Source: Sarcocystis neurona | Taxonomy: Eukaryota > Apicomplexa > Conoidasida > Eucoccidiorida > Sarcocystidae | Assembly: GCA_000727475.1 (NCBI GenBank) | Contig: KL647288.1 | Span: forward strand, 11,073,870 to 11,137,869 | Length of the DNA: 64,000 nt | Reading direction: 5' to 3' | In this document: piece by piece, positions 12,901-25,111 of the stretch | How positions within the stretch are numbered: position 1 is the stretch's first letter | Layout: each line of letters opens with the position of its first letter | Translations under genes and position numbers: made by a program | Notes under the pieces: generated by a model | Seen by the model: only the letters and a program-made list of their open reading frames with translations | The model's database searches: none | What the model was told of the DNA's origin: nothing

Positions 12901-14106
12901 TCAGCGAGATACACGTCTCTTCAGTGTATCAGCATAAGCCTACGTACATACAGTCGTATGCAATAGTGTGCTTCCTCAAAATACGGATCTTTTGCCCGTT
13001 TCGTTGGCCGCTGTGGTATTTTTGACCTGCAGGCGATAGTTTCTATTCAGCGCCAGAGCCGCGCGAAGAGGAAGACAATGACAGTAGTTGTAGGCCTCGA
13101 TTTTTTTGGTGTCAAACTGGCGAACGCGACGAAAATTTTCTCCAAGCGATTCGCATGCGGAGCTTCCGTGTCGAAGAACCCACTCGGGCATCCGCCTCAG
13201 CAGGTGGAAGTGCAAGTAGGTGCTGTATGACGTATTCCTCGTGTTGATGGTCCCTCTCAGTCTTCCACAGTAGGCTGAGTTGCCAAGCAAACCAGGAACT
13301 TGCGTCACTCTGTCTAAAGTACCACAGAAGCAGGCAGGATAGAAGAGTGGAGAGTGGTTGGGTGAATTAGCAGTTGCGTGAGAGCTTGTCCGTGTTGCCA
13401 TTCGTTCACCGGATTTTTGTCCTCTCGTTGCATGTAGTCACAAGAAGATAGACGCCTTCTTGTATTCACGTCATGTTGCAGGTGAAAGTACACCTAAGCA
13501 CACGAGTCACTATCAGGGGGACTCGGGGAACTGGCTGTTCAACAGCGCCATTCACACGTTTCACGTCAAAAAGTGCATAAACGTGGCTGACTACGTGCGT
13601 ACATAAAAATCATGTATTAGTCACACCACCGGGCTTTTATGGCTGCGCCTTTGTCGTTTTTAGGTTTTATTTCACTTTCGCAATCGAATAAGCGCGAAAA
13701 AAACCGCTTCCGGCCGCAGAAGTGGGGTGCACATTCATAAAGCATACATAACTGAAGCAGAGGTGCATACCACCTGCAGATGCAGGGGGGATCTTTTTGA
13801 GTGCGCCGCGGTCGTCTAAGTGCCTATTCAAGAGCGGTATGCTGTGTTGTGCATCTGTAAAGTTTTAAAATATCGTGTGACCACGTCGTTGATGACAGGG
13901 CACAGGTGGCGACACCTCCGCGTAGATGGGAGACTCCGTAGTGGCAGGTCTACGTACTGGCATTTGTTTTTATTCTTAGGCGCACCCTTTTGTTTACCCT
14001 GATCTGTTATTGCGTATAGGGAGACGTAGAGGAGGCAATCGTGGAGGTCATAGAGTCTGTCTTCAATGTTCCCTCGGATAAAATTGTTGTTCTTCCGCGA
14101 AAATAA
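9907..14106 (+). CDS. DENR: Density-regulated protein DENR (SUI1/eIF1-domain translation factor)
   Basis: Role, from family knowledge: DENR pairs with MCT-1 on the 40S ribosome to support re-initiation and recycling. Four exons in phase: 9907-10339, 11295-11701, 13033-13215, 14020-14106 (TAA), giving 369 residues. The first junction rebuilds the N-terminal zinc module VVYCGVCGMPPDYCEF with four cysteines (143, 146, 153, 162) at the spacing of human DENR, followed by KRCKAWLEQHHPELL. Residues 281-369 form the SUI1 domain: a basic loop (RQSRAKRK), TVVVGLDFFG, FACGASV, then VEVQ joined by splicing to GDVEEAIVEVI. The protein is nearly twice the human length (198 residues). The extra part is a low-complexity N-terminus (Glu/Gln/Ala-rich, about 135 residues) and an Ala-rich linker of about 110 residues. 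Start: ATG 9907, since residues before it look unrelated. The exon 2 donor (GTTCGT) is weak; all other sites are good. Confidence 0.92.
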
Positions 14107-16640
14107 TCCTGCTCTCTCGCTTCAGTGCACGTAAAATTGCTGGTCACCTGCACGTGACGAGGACATCACGCCAGAAATCCGGTGACAGGCTCACGAGCAG
14201 TCTACAGGGACGTTGCCGATTTACACTTGGTATTTGTTGGTATTCCCATTTTCTCCGGAATCCCGCTGGAATCCACGCTTCCATGAAAATACGTAACTTT
14301 GATAAACATAGTGGTTGGTACAGACATGGATTTGCCTCAAGCAATTTAACCTTTCGCATCTACGGCCAAGGGTGTATGTGATTCCTTGTCTCTTTTGCTT
14401 CCGGGGTGGAAAGGGGGCAACGTGCGTCAACCTACACATACATACGTGTACCATTTTATGAGACTCACGGGGTATGCGACGGTCGGTAGGCGGCCCCCGG
14501 AGTACAACGCATGGGCGAAGGATAATCCACAGAAAGAAAACATGGGGGATATAATAAGGTCTGCTCCATTGTTACCAGGTGTTAATACGAGTCGAGTGAG
14601 TCTATCCCTGTCGTCGCCATCGCAGCCGCCCTTATACGTAACTCAAGTGTTTGGGGTTGATTTAATACGTATTTGAGCTTGAGTGTACGAGTGCAGCTGC
14701 ACGTAATGTAGGCTTGCGTTCTCTGAACATTAACTTGACAGTTTGTTCGCCACTGATGGTTTCGCGTCGCTCTTAAAAGTCGTGAACTGCGTGCGCGCCC
14801 AACGCGGGACAAGGCCTATCCTCTCGTTATTCGAAGGCGTCGTGTGACTGTCGTATGTACTCTCTTCGCGTTTGAGTCGACTGACAACATTCCCACTGTC
14901 TGTCTGTCCGCTGCCTGACTAGTCTTAACGCACCTACTCATCAGACCAAGGCCGACTTTCAATTGTCTTGTAAACGTGGCGTTCACTACCTGAGTCCACA
15001 CATGCATCCGTCTGTGCTATGCTAATGAATAATACATGGTGAGGGAACATCTGCACCCGTACAGAGGCAGTGAAGAAGCTGTGGATGGACCCTGAATCAA
15101 AGTCAGCTGACTGTGTGCCGTCATTTGATGGAATTTACGGGATTATCCACATTGAAGGATTCGTGTCGGTATAAACGTATGGTGAGCGTAGCCACATGAG
15201 CAAAAGTGCTCCGGTTCTCCTGAAAGCTGTATGAGTTTCATATACCACTGCGTGACGTAGTTCTGTACCCAGTACCCATTATCTCGCCACGGTCTTCGCG
15301 GCAGCCTACTTCGCTATTGACAAGCATCTCACGGGCCTGAGCGCCTTTTACGCTGTACCACGCCGCGGGAACATATTGACTTCCCAGCGCACCACGCCAT
15401 ACCAGAAACCAGAACGTTGCACCAGGTTTGGATTCGCGACCGATGGATAATTGACGGCAAACAGTGCGTCCTCGTATTGGCTGGGCAACAGACGGGATTC
15501 CAGCTCATAAAACAACACCCACGCAGATAATTGTCATGCAGCACCACGCTTGTTTCTGACGCCCTCGCAGTCTCTTGTCAGGTGACCACGTGCTAGCCGC
15601 AGCGCCCAACCTCTGACAAATATCAGCGCAGAGTGCGTTGGCCGCACTAAAAAGGAGCATTACAAAAAAATTGGAGGGATTCTCGATGGGACTACGACGA
15701 ACGGTCCTGCACACCGGATTGTACGCCGTAGATCTGGTTGCAAACTGTACACGTAATTCCCCCATGTGTGAAACGGAGCTAAGAGCCTGACGGAATCTAC
15801 ACACTCGCGGGTTCGACTGACTGAGTGTTGTCATGGCAGCGAGACGAAACCATTTCCAAACATGTGTAGGGACTCATTTTTCGACTGAAGGGTGATCCGT
15901 GCATGCACGTGGTGTAAGAATTTACGGTGACCCTACCATGAAACGCCACTTCGACAGAATACGAAGACGGCTGGAACTGCTTTTCTGTTCAACTCATAAT
16001 GCACTCGCAGCAGCAAAACCGATGAGCTTCGCACTTTCTTTTCTGGCGGTCGCGTTCGCACAGCACGTGACGGCCTCCCTGCCGACGTGGGGCTCACTCA
16101 AAACTGGACTTGCTTGAGTAACCTACGAGTGGTCTTTGTGTACATGTTGTCAGGATGCTGGAACGTCAGAGGATCTGCAGGCCCGTCCTGCACTACAGCA
16201 AAACGCCATCGGTGCCGCCTGCCGCTTGTCACAATTTGCGGTGAGGCTGCTGTCCACACGCAGAGCATAGAAATATGGTTTTGCGTGCAGTCGATGTGAA
16301 GCGAATTGAGTCTACTACCGGAGTGCACTTGCAGAGAAAAATATAACAAGCGAGTGGCATGATCCCGCATAAGGGGAAGGCCGGAATCCCGAGGAAGTGT
16401 AGCCCACCAGCGATAACAGTCGTTCTAGAGAAGGGCGAGCCTACTTAACATTTGACACCAATCGGCGCTCATCTGCAGTCCAGCCCAGTCATATCAAAGA
16501 CTTTTCCCAGGGATGAAAGCTGTGCTCCGAGCGGAAGGTGGGACCCCAGCTGCCTGCGTAGCCCACATTCGGAAATGTGAAAACCACAGGACTGACTGAC
16601 ACACTCACTCAAGCCCCCCGGCGGACGACTTTTTCTAATA
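14107..16640. other. Downstream flank of DENR; no secure gene
   Basis: The DENR 3' untranslated region should begin here. The only notable frame is a minus-strand ATG ORF, 15834 down to 15505 (109 codons; starts MTTLSQSNPRVC, with the hydrophobic run NFFVMLLFSAANALC). It resembles nothing I know and lacks clear splice sites. A plus-strand frame at 15938-16117 starts MKRHFDRIRRRLELL and has a signal-like segment FALSFLAVAFA. Both could be chance. Confidence 0.2.
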
Positions 16641-16643
16641 AGA

Positions 16644-17002
16644 GTGCAACTGTTTAAAGATGTCAGCGCCTTCGGTAGGTGCCGTGGCCCACCTGCATGT
16701 GGCAGTCTATTCGCGAGCGTGAAAGCCAGCGAAAACTCTGACTTCCTGTCTGAATTAATCTGCACAATGCTGCGGTTTCGGCAGAAGAGAGGGGCACCCA
16801 GAGTCATACTGTGTGGCCCAATTGCATGTACAGTCCTGCGTACGCTAGAGAAGGAAGTGGGCAGGAAGACGAATACAATTTGCCATTCCCGACCTGCGGA
16901 GAGGTTCATTTACGTAGACAAAAGCCGTGGTCTCGAATGGGTGGTGTGACACACTGCACTCGGCTCCAAAATGTCGAACCCACACGAAGTCCGACACGCT
17001 GA
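16644..17002 (+). other. Possible plus-strand exons, unrecognised
   Basis: Two overlapping frames look coding. One contains FASVKASENSDFLSELICT and GAPRVILCGP. The other begins after an acceptor at about 16830 (CATGTACAG), reads YAREGSGQEDEYNLPF and reaches a GTGTGA donor near 16947. They cannot both be used in that interval. No family is recognised. Confidence 0.2.
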
Positions 17003-17403
17003 GCCAGAGCCGACCTGCCCACTGCAATGCGATAGACGCAGATCTTTTTCTCAATGCCACCCGAGCCTGCGACCGGTGCGCTCCACCTGCGTGGCACACG
17101 GACCCTGGCCGTCCTCAGACTGCCACCTCTTTGGCAAGGGTGTCGAGTTTGACGTGCACACAGCTGCGACACAGGATGCATCGTGTATCAGTCGAGAAAG
17201 CCATGTCCACCACGTGCTGTGGCTCATTCGTCCCGGCGCGTCGGCACCAGAATACGGTACACCGATAACAATAGCAGCTCTCGCGAGCTTACCAGCCTCG
17301 GTGCCGTAGTGAGCAATCCAGGTGTCCAGGTACAGAACCTGCTTGTCAGCAGAAACGATGACACCAGGCCAACCTGGGCAGTCGTGCAGTGCCGGCGTCT
17401 GAA

Positions 17404-17598
17404 TTGCCGCCAGCTCCTGTCGAGTTATGGCGTGCAGCTGCTGAAAAAAGTAGAAGCGTACCCTGCGCTTGAAAAACCGTGGTGCGTCCACTGCAAGCAT
17501 TGCCCGCCAGCTCCTGTCGTGTTACGGCGTGCAGCTGCTGAAAAAAGTATAAGCGTACCCGGCACATGAAAAACCTCCGCGTGTCGACTGCAGGCAGT
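17404..17598. repeat. 97-bp tandem duplication, two copies
   Basis: Copy 1 (17404-17500) and copy 2 (17501-17598) share CCGCCAGCTCCTGTCG, GGCGTGCAGCTGCTG and a run of six A, and diverge towards their ends. The period of 97 is not a multiple of three, so a frame crossing both copies shifts: copy 1 can read RQLLSSYGVQLLKKVEA on the plus strand, but copy 2 cannot in the same frame. It is a recent segmental duplication by the level of identity. Confidence 0.8.
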
Positions 17599-17772
17599 AT
17601 CTGCATCTCCAGCACGAGTGCCCAGGAGACACACGCAGCCTTCGCCTGTTACCCAGGACGGTAACAGGTCCGTCCATTTGACTAAGATTATGCAAAAAAA
17701 CTCACCTCCCCACCTCCGTACGGGCCTCTGAATTTTATCGCCATCTTACCGCCGCACGGGGAAAGTGTGCTA

Positions 17773-18150
17773 TTATCTGAAACACTCAAGGAGTCGTCCG
17801 TAGTTTGTGCGACGCACAAAGCATGCAACCACGCGAAGTAGCCCCCATGGGAGGAAGTCTGTCAAAAACGTGTAAATGTCTCCACGCTGTTTCGCGCATT
17901 TATTGTGAACCAACGACCGGGATAGGTAGCGGAAGACTAAGTTCAGTCCCTCACCGTACCGCGCGAAACACAACAGGACTGCGTCTGTCCCCCGTGAGGC
18001 ACCGATTGAACACTTGTATCCGTTCCAGAAAGTAGCGAGGTTCAAGAGCTTCAGAAGGGCGCGTGCTTGTACTGCGCGGTACATCCGGAGGTCGTAGAAA
18101 GCTGTAGCAATACGGTTACGAAGAGGTGTTTTGCTCTCGTCGCCACGCAT
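17773..18150 (-). CDS. Hypothetical 125-residue ORF
   Basis: A single uninterrupted frame from ATG 18150 (MRGDESKTPLRN) to a stop at 17773. It is basic and hydrophobic (ALLKLLNLATFW, FLPWGLLRVVACF), as small organellar membrane proteins often are, but I recognise no family. An ORF of this length is expected a few times by chance in 64 kb, so support is weak. Confidence 0.2.
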   Translation of the reverse strand: MRGDESKTPLRNRIATAFYDLRMYRAVQARALLKLLNLATFWNGYKCSIGASRGTDAVLLCFARYGEGLNLVFRYLSRSLVHNKCAKQRGDIYTFLTDFLPWGLLRVVACFVRRTNYGRLLECFR

Positions 18151-20340
18151 TTGAAATTTCTTTGAGAGGTTCGTACCCAGTAGTTGTCCATCTTCCCTAC
18201 GGCCTTAGCTGCTGCAATGTGCCCACTTAGACACATCCTCACTGAGCCGAACACTGGAACAGCAGGCAGTGGTGATGCCTTCTGTGATACACCTCGTAAT
18301 ACGCAGCAGGCGGAGCCCTCCAGGTGGTGTCATTTTGTAGAGAATTAATGCGTCGTCTGCCGCTCGAGTACGCTTCATGCGCCTGACTGACGGCAGAAAA
18401 GTTAGGGACACACGCAAACGTCACATTTTTAGTCGAGTGGTTTGAAGCTTCTCTATTTGAACTGACCACACGCCTTCGCACTTCGGAAGCGGCAAAGCAC
18501 GAACCTCACCGGCGAAAACGTAATGACGCAGGGCCGCGTGACTGCTCGTGCTGTTGTGCTTCGCTTCTACGGGTTCTGTCGAGATGCGACGTATCGTATT
18601 TCTACTCCGGTTGCATCACACTGAACTGCATATCCCTTGCACAACGATAGCGTACTAACACCAAGATGCGTACTAACGGGAAATGGGTAAGTTGCATGCC
18701 CTCCAGCAAAGAGGAGCCAACTTACTCTTTTGTTCTACTCTTTACTTAGTACCCGGTGACAGCCGTCTGACGAAGCGAGGATGTTGCCTCGCGTGTACTC
18801 CAGAGTTCTTTCGCATTTACTTCCATGTTGAGGCGTCAGTTGGGAGGAGAGCAGATCATTGTTCAGAATGAGGAGGGACACACACGACGAAGAATAATCA
18901 ATGAGAGGCGTACTGGGGCACCTCACAATGTCCCCATCATATCCCCACCAGTACTATCCGTAGCCCCTCTCAACGGACAGCCTCCGCGGACGACTCGTCT
19001 CCCTCGAGGTAATGAGTGAAACTGACGCATTTTAGTGCTCTGCACCTGTCGGCGTTGCAGTTGACTCGCAGTTTCTATAGCTTTACATTACTGCGCATGA
19101 GTGCGACTGCCCTGGCGGACACTGGACGCGGAGTTCGTCACACGCACGACATCAATTAGCCTTGGAAAGGCTGCAGTATATGCAGATATCATATACCGAG
19201 AAAATTATGGCATGACAATGGCGGAGTGTAACTCTCTCGCGCTCCGCGAATGCAGACAACCAAATGGATTTTCAGTTGAAGCCGTAATTCAATAGGAACG
19301 CAGAACCAATGCTGATTTCCGAGGCTGCACTACACCTTGCACAGGCTACGTGCAGGCTCAAATAGTGCTACGGAATTACTACTGACCATGAGCTGCAATG
19401 CGTCGCGCGAGTAAACGACTTGACACGGGCGGCGCTGCTCGCGTGAGGAGTAGTAAAGAACTATCAGCTCTCTTGGAGGATTGCTGCGATAATGATGTGT
19501 GTGTAACGCCGCGGGTACAGCCAAACACCTGCATGAGGAAACACTAGCGCTTCACGCCATCCACACACATCACATTAGAGCAGTGTACGCGGTTTTCAGA
19601 CCTACACGCTTGTCAAGGAACAGAGGCCTGATCACGCGGCACAGATTGATGTCTTATTTGGTGCAAAAGCAGTGGCTGATATGCGCGAAGCATTTGGAAG
19701 CATCCGACGCGACAGGTGACGTGACAGTACATACGATCGCCCGTACGTCCGAACACCGCACTCCCAATGCACTGCACTAGCATGGGCCCCGCGCAACACG
19801 GCTGCTGAACGTCGACAAACGTCCTCTCCAAAATGTCCAAATGTCGATGCAGTTGGCTGACATTCTACGCTTCTTCAAAAGCGTCAAGCAGTTGCCACAG
19901 TGGGCACATAAGACCGCCTGACTGCACATGCCCAGTCCACAGGCTACGCTTCGGCATACACTTCTGCAGAGGGCGGGAAGAATTTGCTGCCGGTCTGCCT
20001 GTCCATTTTGACGAGGGTTGAACTGACGGGGAAAACACTAACAGCTTTCTATCTCTTGTGAGTTGCAATACATCCAACTAATGGTCAAAATCACATAAAG
20101 AGACAAAAGGGTAGCAACGTGTCATTCGTTTTCAGTACGTGTACGAAGGAGTGGTCTCAAGATCCCTGCCGTGGTCACCAACGGAAGCTCCATGTTGTTG
20201 AATGGATTGATGCTCGTATAATTAGCTGTCAACAGACAACAGGATGCATTTCTGAGTTCCGCGTCTTCCCGTAACCAACTCAGTTACGAACAAGGGAGAC
20301 GTGCCTGGGGACATGTCCTCACGCGATAAGCACGTACAGA
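18151..20340. other. No gene recognised
   Basis: Only short competing frames on both strands with no convincing splice chain. A segment near 20,130-20,220 (plus) reads SGLKIPAVVTNGSSMLL before a GTATAA donor and may be the 5' part of the membrane-protein gene that follows. Confidence 0.3.
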
Positions 20341-20348
20341 AACTACAG

Positions 20349-22186
20349 GGCAGTGGCGACAACCTGCATTCTGCATTCTCTGTGCAACTGAGGTTTGCCA
20401 CGTGAGTGCGACACGACCCAGTGGGTGCCTCCTGTGAACCATTACCTATGCCTGCACTTGGAGACATGTACGTCCAACACATCACTGAGATTGGTGGAAG
20501 CAAGATAACATCAGAAATGTCTTGTGCACCATGCGCAAATACTTGAATGGTTCAAGGTCTGTGCCGGCACATCCAGGGAAATGTGTGGCTGTTAACAAAC
20601 AAAGACATGGATACCTTTCTACGGCTCACAAGTCTTCTTTGTGCTGCACTGGTAATCCTGTGTAAACGTCTTAACATGCGTTATACACAGGTTGAAGGGC
20701 GGCTATACTTGACTTCACCCAACTAGAACACTACTGGTCTCATGTTGCGAACCTGTTGGAGTACCGTAAGGTCATTTCAAAGATGAAAGGCCACTGTGAC
20801 TGGGTAGATCCGCTTGCAAACACGATGGCAAGGATGAACCTGGATGCAAGGATCAGAGGGACAGGCCTCACATTCACACGAAAAGCTTACCTAGAGATTT
20901 TTTTCACCCGTGACAAACTTGCGCTTACAGAGTGAAGCGCGGGAGCGTACAGCGCTTTTTGAGACGCAAGATGTCGGTCTCCCGACATCCGTGCCCTACT
21001 GTAATCTGCTCTGCGTAGCTTCCTGCACACTGTTCTGGGGGCAGGAGTGACTCACCACGCTCCGTGGCAGAACAGAGTAGGGGAGACGCCATGTGGACGC
21101 CTCACGAGTACGGTTCCCTCATAATAACGTAGGCCCCGCCACTGCTCTCTGAGTTTCGCACTACGACGGCTGAGCGCGGAATTTCCTGTTTCCTAAAGCA
21201 GAATCCATCACACGTGTTTTTTTTAGATTTGGTGCCATTATCATGGCATGCAGAGCAGCGCAAGCTCGCCATGCTCGCCCCGTCTTCCGCATCTTTTTCC
21301 AACGACGTGCTGCTGATGCGTAGTTAATACATCGGTGGTATCTATCTGCCGTGTTGCTCTTGCCTGACACATATTGTGGCCCACAGGCGCTCTCTTGGTG
21401 CACTCAGTCAAGTTTACTAATACAGATTGAAATACTGGAGGATACAGCGACACAAACAACTCTGCGTCACACAAACTGCAACCACCCTCAAAAAGAAGAC
21501 AGGAGTGTGCCACATTGTGGTGGAGTTTGAGACAGTACAGCCGTCCTTACCTCATCCGTCTATCCCATTCGTCGGCCGAACGGTACGCAAATTCTATTCT
21601 GTGCCGCTCATTGGACACAACACAGCTTAGCGAAGGATTCGTAGGGCATTCGGCAGTCGACGCCTGCCTCCACCCCTACACACTATACTGTTGAAGAGAG
21701 ACTGCTCCGACGCTGGTGCTGAAACGGCGGATCGGTCGTGAGTGCACGGCCTGCCACGCCACGGTCAAAGGAGGATCAGTGAGTGTTCTCGCTTGACAAC
21801 ACGTCTGAGGTGCACTCTGCCACTCGCTTCAGCTCTGCACTCCAGTGTATGTCAACAATACGTGGACCTCCTCGTATTCCCGCGATCTTCCTTCACCGTT
21901 TCTGATCCACCTATTATATATAGTGGCCTTCAGTTTCTCTGTCTATATCGCTATCATTTGCATGACAAACATATTTTTCCGCAAGTCGCCGTTGGCCCGA
22001 ATTGAGGCTGGAAACGAGCTTGGCAGGAAACTACCCTGTAGTGCTACTGTAGCACTGCCCGATGCAGAGGGTGCCCCTGCCTCACTTCTCCAATTCCCTC
22101 TCGTAATCTATTCGTCGAGCCTCTTCTATTTTGAATGGACAGCGCCTAATCATCTCTGTCTGACGCAAGAACCAATACTGCTCTGA
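20349..22186 (+). CDS. Possible single-pass membrane protein (TRAP-alpha-like layout), C-terminal exons
   Basis: The strongest exon is the last: acceptor CACTCCAG, 21846-22186. It reads VYVNNTWTSS, then about ten residues later a transmembrane segment (FLIHLLYIVAFSFSVYIAII), a basic stop-transfer FFRKSP and a hydrophilic tail, ending TGA. Short earlier exons with good sites are 20349-20401 (SGDNLHSAFSVQLRF, donor GTGAGTG) and about 21427-21520 (IEILEDTATQTTL). A lumenal domain followed by an N-glycosylation-type NxT and one C-terminal membrane span is the layout of TRAP-alpha/SSR1, the translocon-associated subunit. Sequence similarity is too faint to assign it. Missing exons are likely between these pieces. 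Confidence 0.3.
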
Positions 22187-23242
22187 GTAGTTCAGTCGTA
22201 TTCAGTTGGCATTGACGTTTGCATCGATCGATTGCCTGCGATGCGGCTTCCGCTGCAATGTAGTGCAGACTGTCTCCCAGGGAGCTTGTCATCCTGGGCC
22301 CGGCGCTTTCACAAGCCGTAACCAGTGAATGCACTGTATACCTGTCACTCAATCGCTGTAGACGCATGGGTACGCAGCTTGCTGTGCACCTAAGCAGCCT
22401 GGTGACCAGGACAATTTGCAGCCTGTGACCGTGGTTCACGGTTGGATGCGCAGGCAATTGACGCCCAAGACTACCATAAGCGGAGCAGCACACCCATTAA
22501 ACAGAACTGGACTGGCGCCACCTTCGTAGACACTACGCGTCGCTCAGCTCGTGCACATTTCAGCACAGCTAGCACCCTGATGCTCATACGTCTAAAGTGC
22601 GGTTACAATTGGTGGCCCAGGGCCTCAAAGGAGAACATTAGAGGACAAGGTAGTACAACAACAGGGTTTCCATGAAACTGCAGGAAATGCTCAACAGATG
22701 CACACCACTTACTCGAAAGCTACTTGGACTGCAGGTCAACACGGAGCACCGTGGACCTCTCGACTAAACCCTTCTCTCTCTGAATCTTTACGTGTTACCT
22801 GGCTGCGTGGAAAGCCCAGCAACACCCCCTTTTAAACTGTACTTGTCCACACGACCGTATCTATTATATGGCTCCACGACTAGTTTAAGCTGCATCACCC
22901 AAGTGTCTTTGTACCAAGAAACACTCAGTGTTTTGACGGCGCGCAATTAGCACTGTTGCTTCAAGCGTTCGTCTTCCTCCTGTCTTGTCTTTCTTTGTAT
23001 CCGGCCTTTGTGACGAGCTGAAATAAGCAATGCGATTCGCTTTAACCAGTGGGACCTTCCGTCCAGCGCTAGGCCTTTGCAAGTGGGTCTCCGTCGTGTG
23101 CTTTACAGACCCCCGGGTTTATTAGAAAAATAACATTTTTTACCTCCTCTGCAGCTGGGAAGGACAAATACTGAACCAAAAGCAAGTGGTAGTCCTGTAG
23201 GTATATCAGAGATCCCGAGCACTTTATCCTCTTCCTCTGCAG
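22187..23242. other. No gene recognised
   Basis: No supported exon. The last 100 bases have the pyrimidine-rich tract expected of the intron leading into the exon that begins at 23243. Confidence 0.3.
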
Positions 23243-23996
23243 GGTTCAAAGTGCTTCACCTAACTCGGTGGTCTCCAGTTCCAGAACGTGCAGGTATCCT
23301 GAGATTTGAGTCTCTTTACTTCCTCGCAGCAGCCTATGAGGCCGGCGAGCAGGGGCTACCGTCGTCTGCAGACCTAGCGCAGTACGATAGGAGGACGCGC
23401 TACTGGGAGAGCTTAAACCTCGAGAAGGCTTCTGGGACCCGCCGCCTGCACCTGACAAACCTGACGGAATCTGTGTACCCCGCTTCCCGTGTGATGCAGC
23501 ATCTTCCTCTTCCGCAGCTAGTCACCGCGGAAGCACGTGGGGCGAGAAGGCTGAATGTGCGTAGCGGCTTCGTTTTCGTCTTCCGAACTGTGACCACGTG
23601 GAGGCCTACTGAGAAAAGTCGTCGGTGCTCAACCGTTGTTCAGCAACGTCCAGCCGGAGAATCCCTACGCAAGTCGTCGACCGTTGCACGCCGAGTGGGG
23701 ATGGTGACTGTGCCCGATTTAAATACTCTTCAATACACCGACGGTGCTACAAGTGATCTGTATGCTGGTATTTTTTGGCGTCAAGTGCGCTGCTGGAAGA
23801 GGCGTTTTCGCCTGACGATCTTCAGCGCCCTGAGCCATCTGCATTCAGACGCATCTACCAAATCTCAAAGACGCCTAGGCAGCCACGTGTGTGGCTGTGG
23901 CGGAGGCAGGACTCCACACTGACTTTCGTAATGTGTGGCCGGCGTACGCAGGTTGTCTCAGAAGTCGGTCGTTACAAACGTAGAGATGACTTGTAG
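23243..23996 (+). CDS. C-terminal exons of an unrecognised gene
   Basis: A strong acceptor (TCTTCCTCTGCAG) precedes 23243. The frame then reads VLHLTRWSPVPERAG and EAGEQGLPSSADLAQYD and stays open to 23922, longer than expected by chance (about 0.1 such ORFs expected in 64 kb by my rough estimate). Within it, other frames look better further on: AQPLFSNVQPENPYASR (about 23,620-23,707) and ALLEEAFSPDDLQRPE to a TGA at 23994-23996 (from about 23,784). The likely structure is three exons with small introns. Function unknown. Confidence 0.35.
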
Positions 23997-24198
23997 TACC
24001 CATAATAGAAGAGACAGACAAAAGGGCAAGGAACAGAAGATGAAACGAAACAGTCGGCGAATGCCCGAATACCGACGCCATAGACGCGTTCGCGATCTCT
24101 TCGAGGCAGCCGATGATCTCGTTGTGGATTTTAAGGGACGGTAGCGCGAGGATGGATGTGTCCACTATTTACTTGCATGGCAGCAGATGAGCGACTAG

Positions 24199-25111
24199 TC
24201 AACTCACGACCGGCACATATTCTCCGGAGATACTAATGTGCGGCTCAGTCTGCAAGTCCGAACCTCTCGTAAATATGCCTATCACCGGTTCGCTGCACAG
24301 AAGCAGCTGCCGATGAGGCTGGCAGTTGCCGTGTTCTGCCCCGTTGCTGCCCTAGGCGAGAAGGAACAGAGAGGTATTCAGGGAGACAGTGAGAGTCAGC
24401 AACTAGCTGAACCCTCCGCGACAGCGACGACACGTACAAGAAAGCAGAAACACTTACAAAGAAGTTCATGATGTTACCTATCGAAGTCACTCCACCGTCC
24501 CTGCGTGTTGCCGAACAATGCTTTTCCCCCGTAGTAGCGAGCCGACTAGGTGACCCGGCAATGGCCGGAGTCGCTGACAGAGGTTGCACATCAGGTATCT
24601 TCTGGAGATATGTACAATTCCTAAGTTGACCAGGTGAGCGAGTGCTCATCTCCTGCCACGGTGGTAATTGGTGGACAACTCCATCCTCGCCTTATTGCCC
24701 CCTACTACCAGCCCACACACATCCCAGAGAGTACAGGCAGGGGACCAACTAAGGGCGATCTCTGCATGATTTGTTACTGTAACTGCGTCGAATAGCAGCC
24801 CGCACTCACCGGCTCTGGTATGTTTTCCCCGTCGTTTTTGAGCATTCGTAAGCTCCCACACAGAGTGTGTGGGGTGGGATCCATCGTGCGGGCCCGAAAG
24901 GACACACAGCGACACCGATTCGCATACGCCTCACTTGTCTCGCTTTCTGACGCAGAGTGGTCATCGAAAATTCCACCACAGCCATCGACTCCTTTCCATC
25001 CACTTGAGGAAAAGCAGCTAAGTCGTTCCTACAGGCGTCACGCAAGTCCTGTGTGCTCTGGAGCTCTAATTGAACAGTGTGCACCACCAGCCGCCACGCT
25101 TGCAGCGTCAC
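24199..25111 (-). CDS. C-terminal exons of an unrecognised gene
   Basis: Terminal exon 24351-24199 follows the acceptor CTCGCCTAG and ends VIGIFTRGSDLQTE ... GEYVPVVS then TGA. The preceding exon 24601-24458 has acceptor TATCTCCAG and a perfect GTAAGTG donor, phase 0 on both sides (IPDVQPLSATPAIAGSP ... IMNFF). Upstream, 24852-24810 reads MLKNDGENIPEP with donor GTGAGTG. Next, an exon ending at 24935 (DACRNDLAAFPQVDGKES ... RQKARQ) has donor GTGAGG. The last three junction sequences are close to consensus, which makes this one of the better unnamed genes. The join 24935 to 24852 is out of phase, so a piece is missing. More exons probably lie upstream (25,340-25,900). No family recognised. Confidence 0.4.

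Noticed and set aside
15800..15825. tRNA B-box-like GGGTTCGACTGA
   Set aside because: No A box or cloverleaf could be formed around it.
16971..17500. Opposed long frames on both strands around 17.0-17.5 kb
   Set aside because: Both strands look equally protein-like and the 97-bp duplication disrupts frame. There is no way to choose, so no gene is called.
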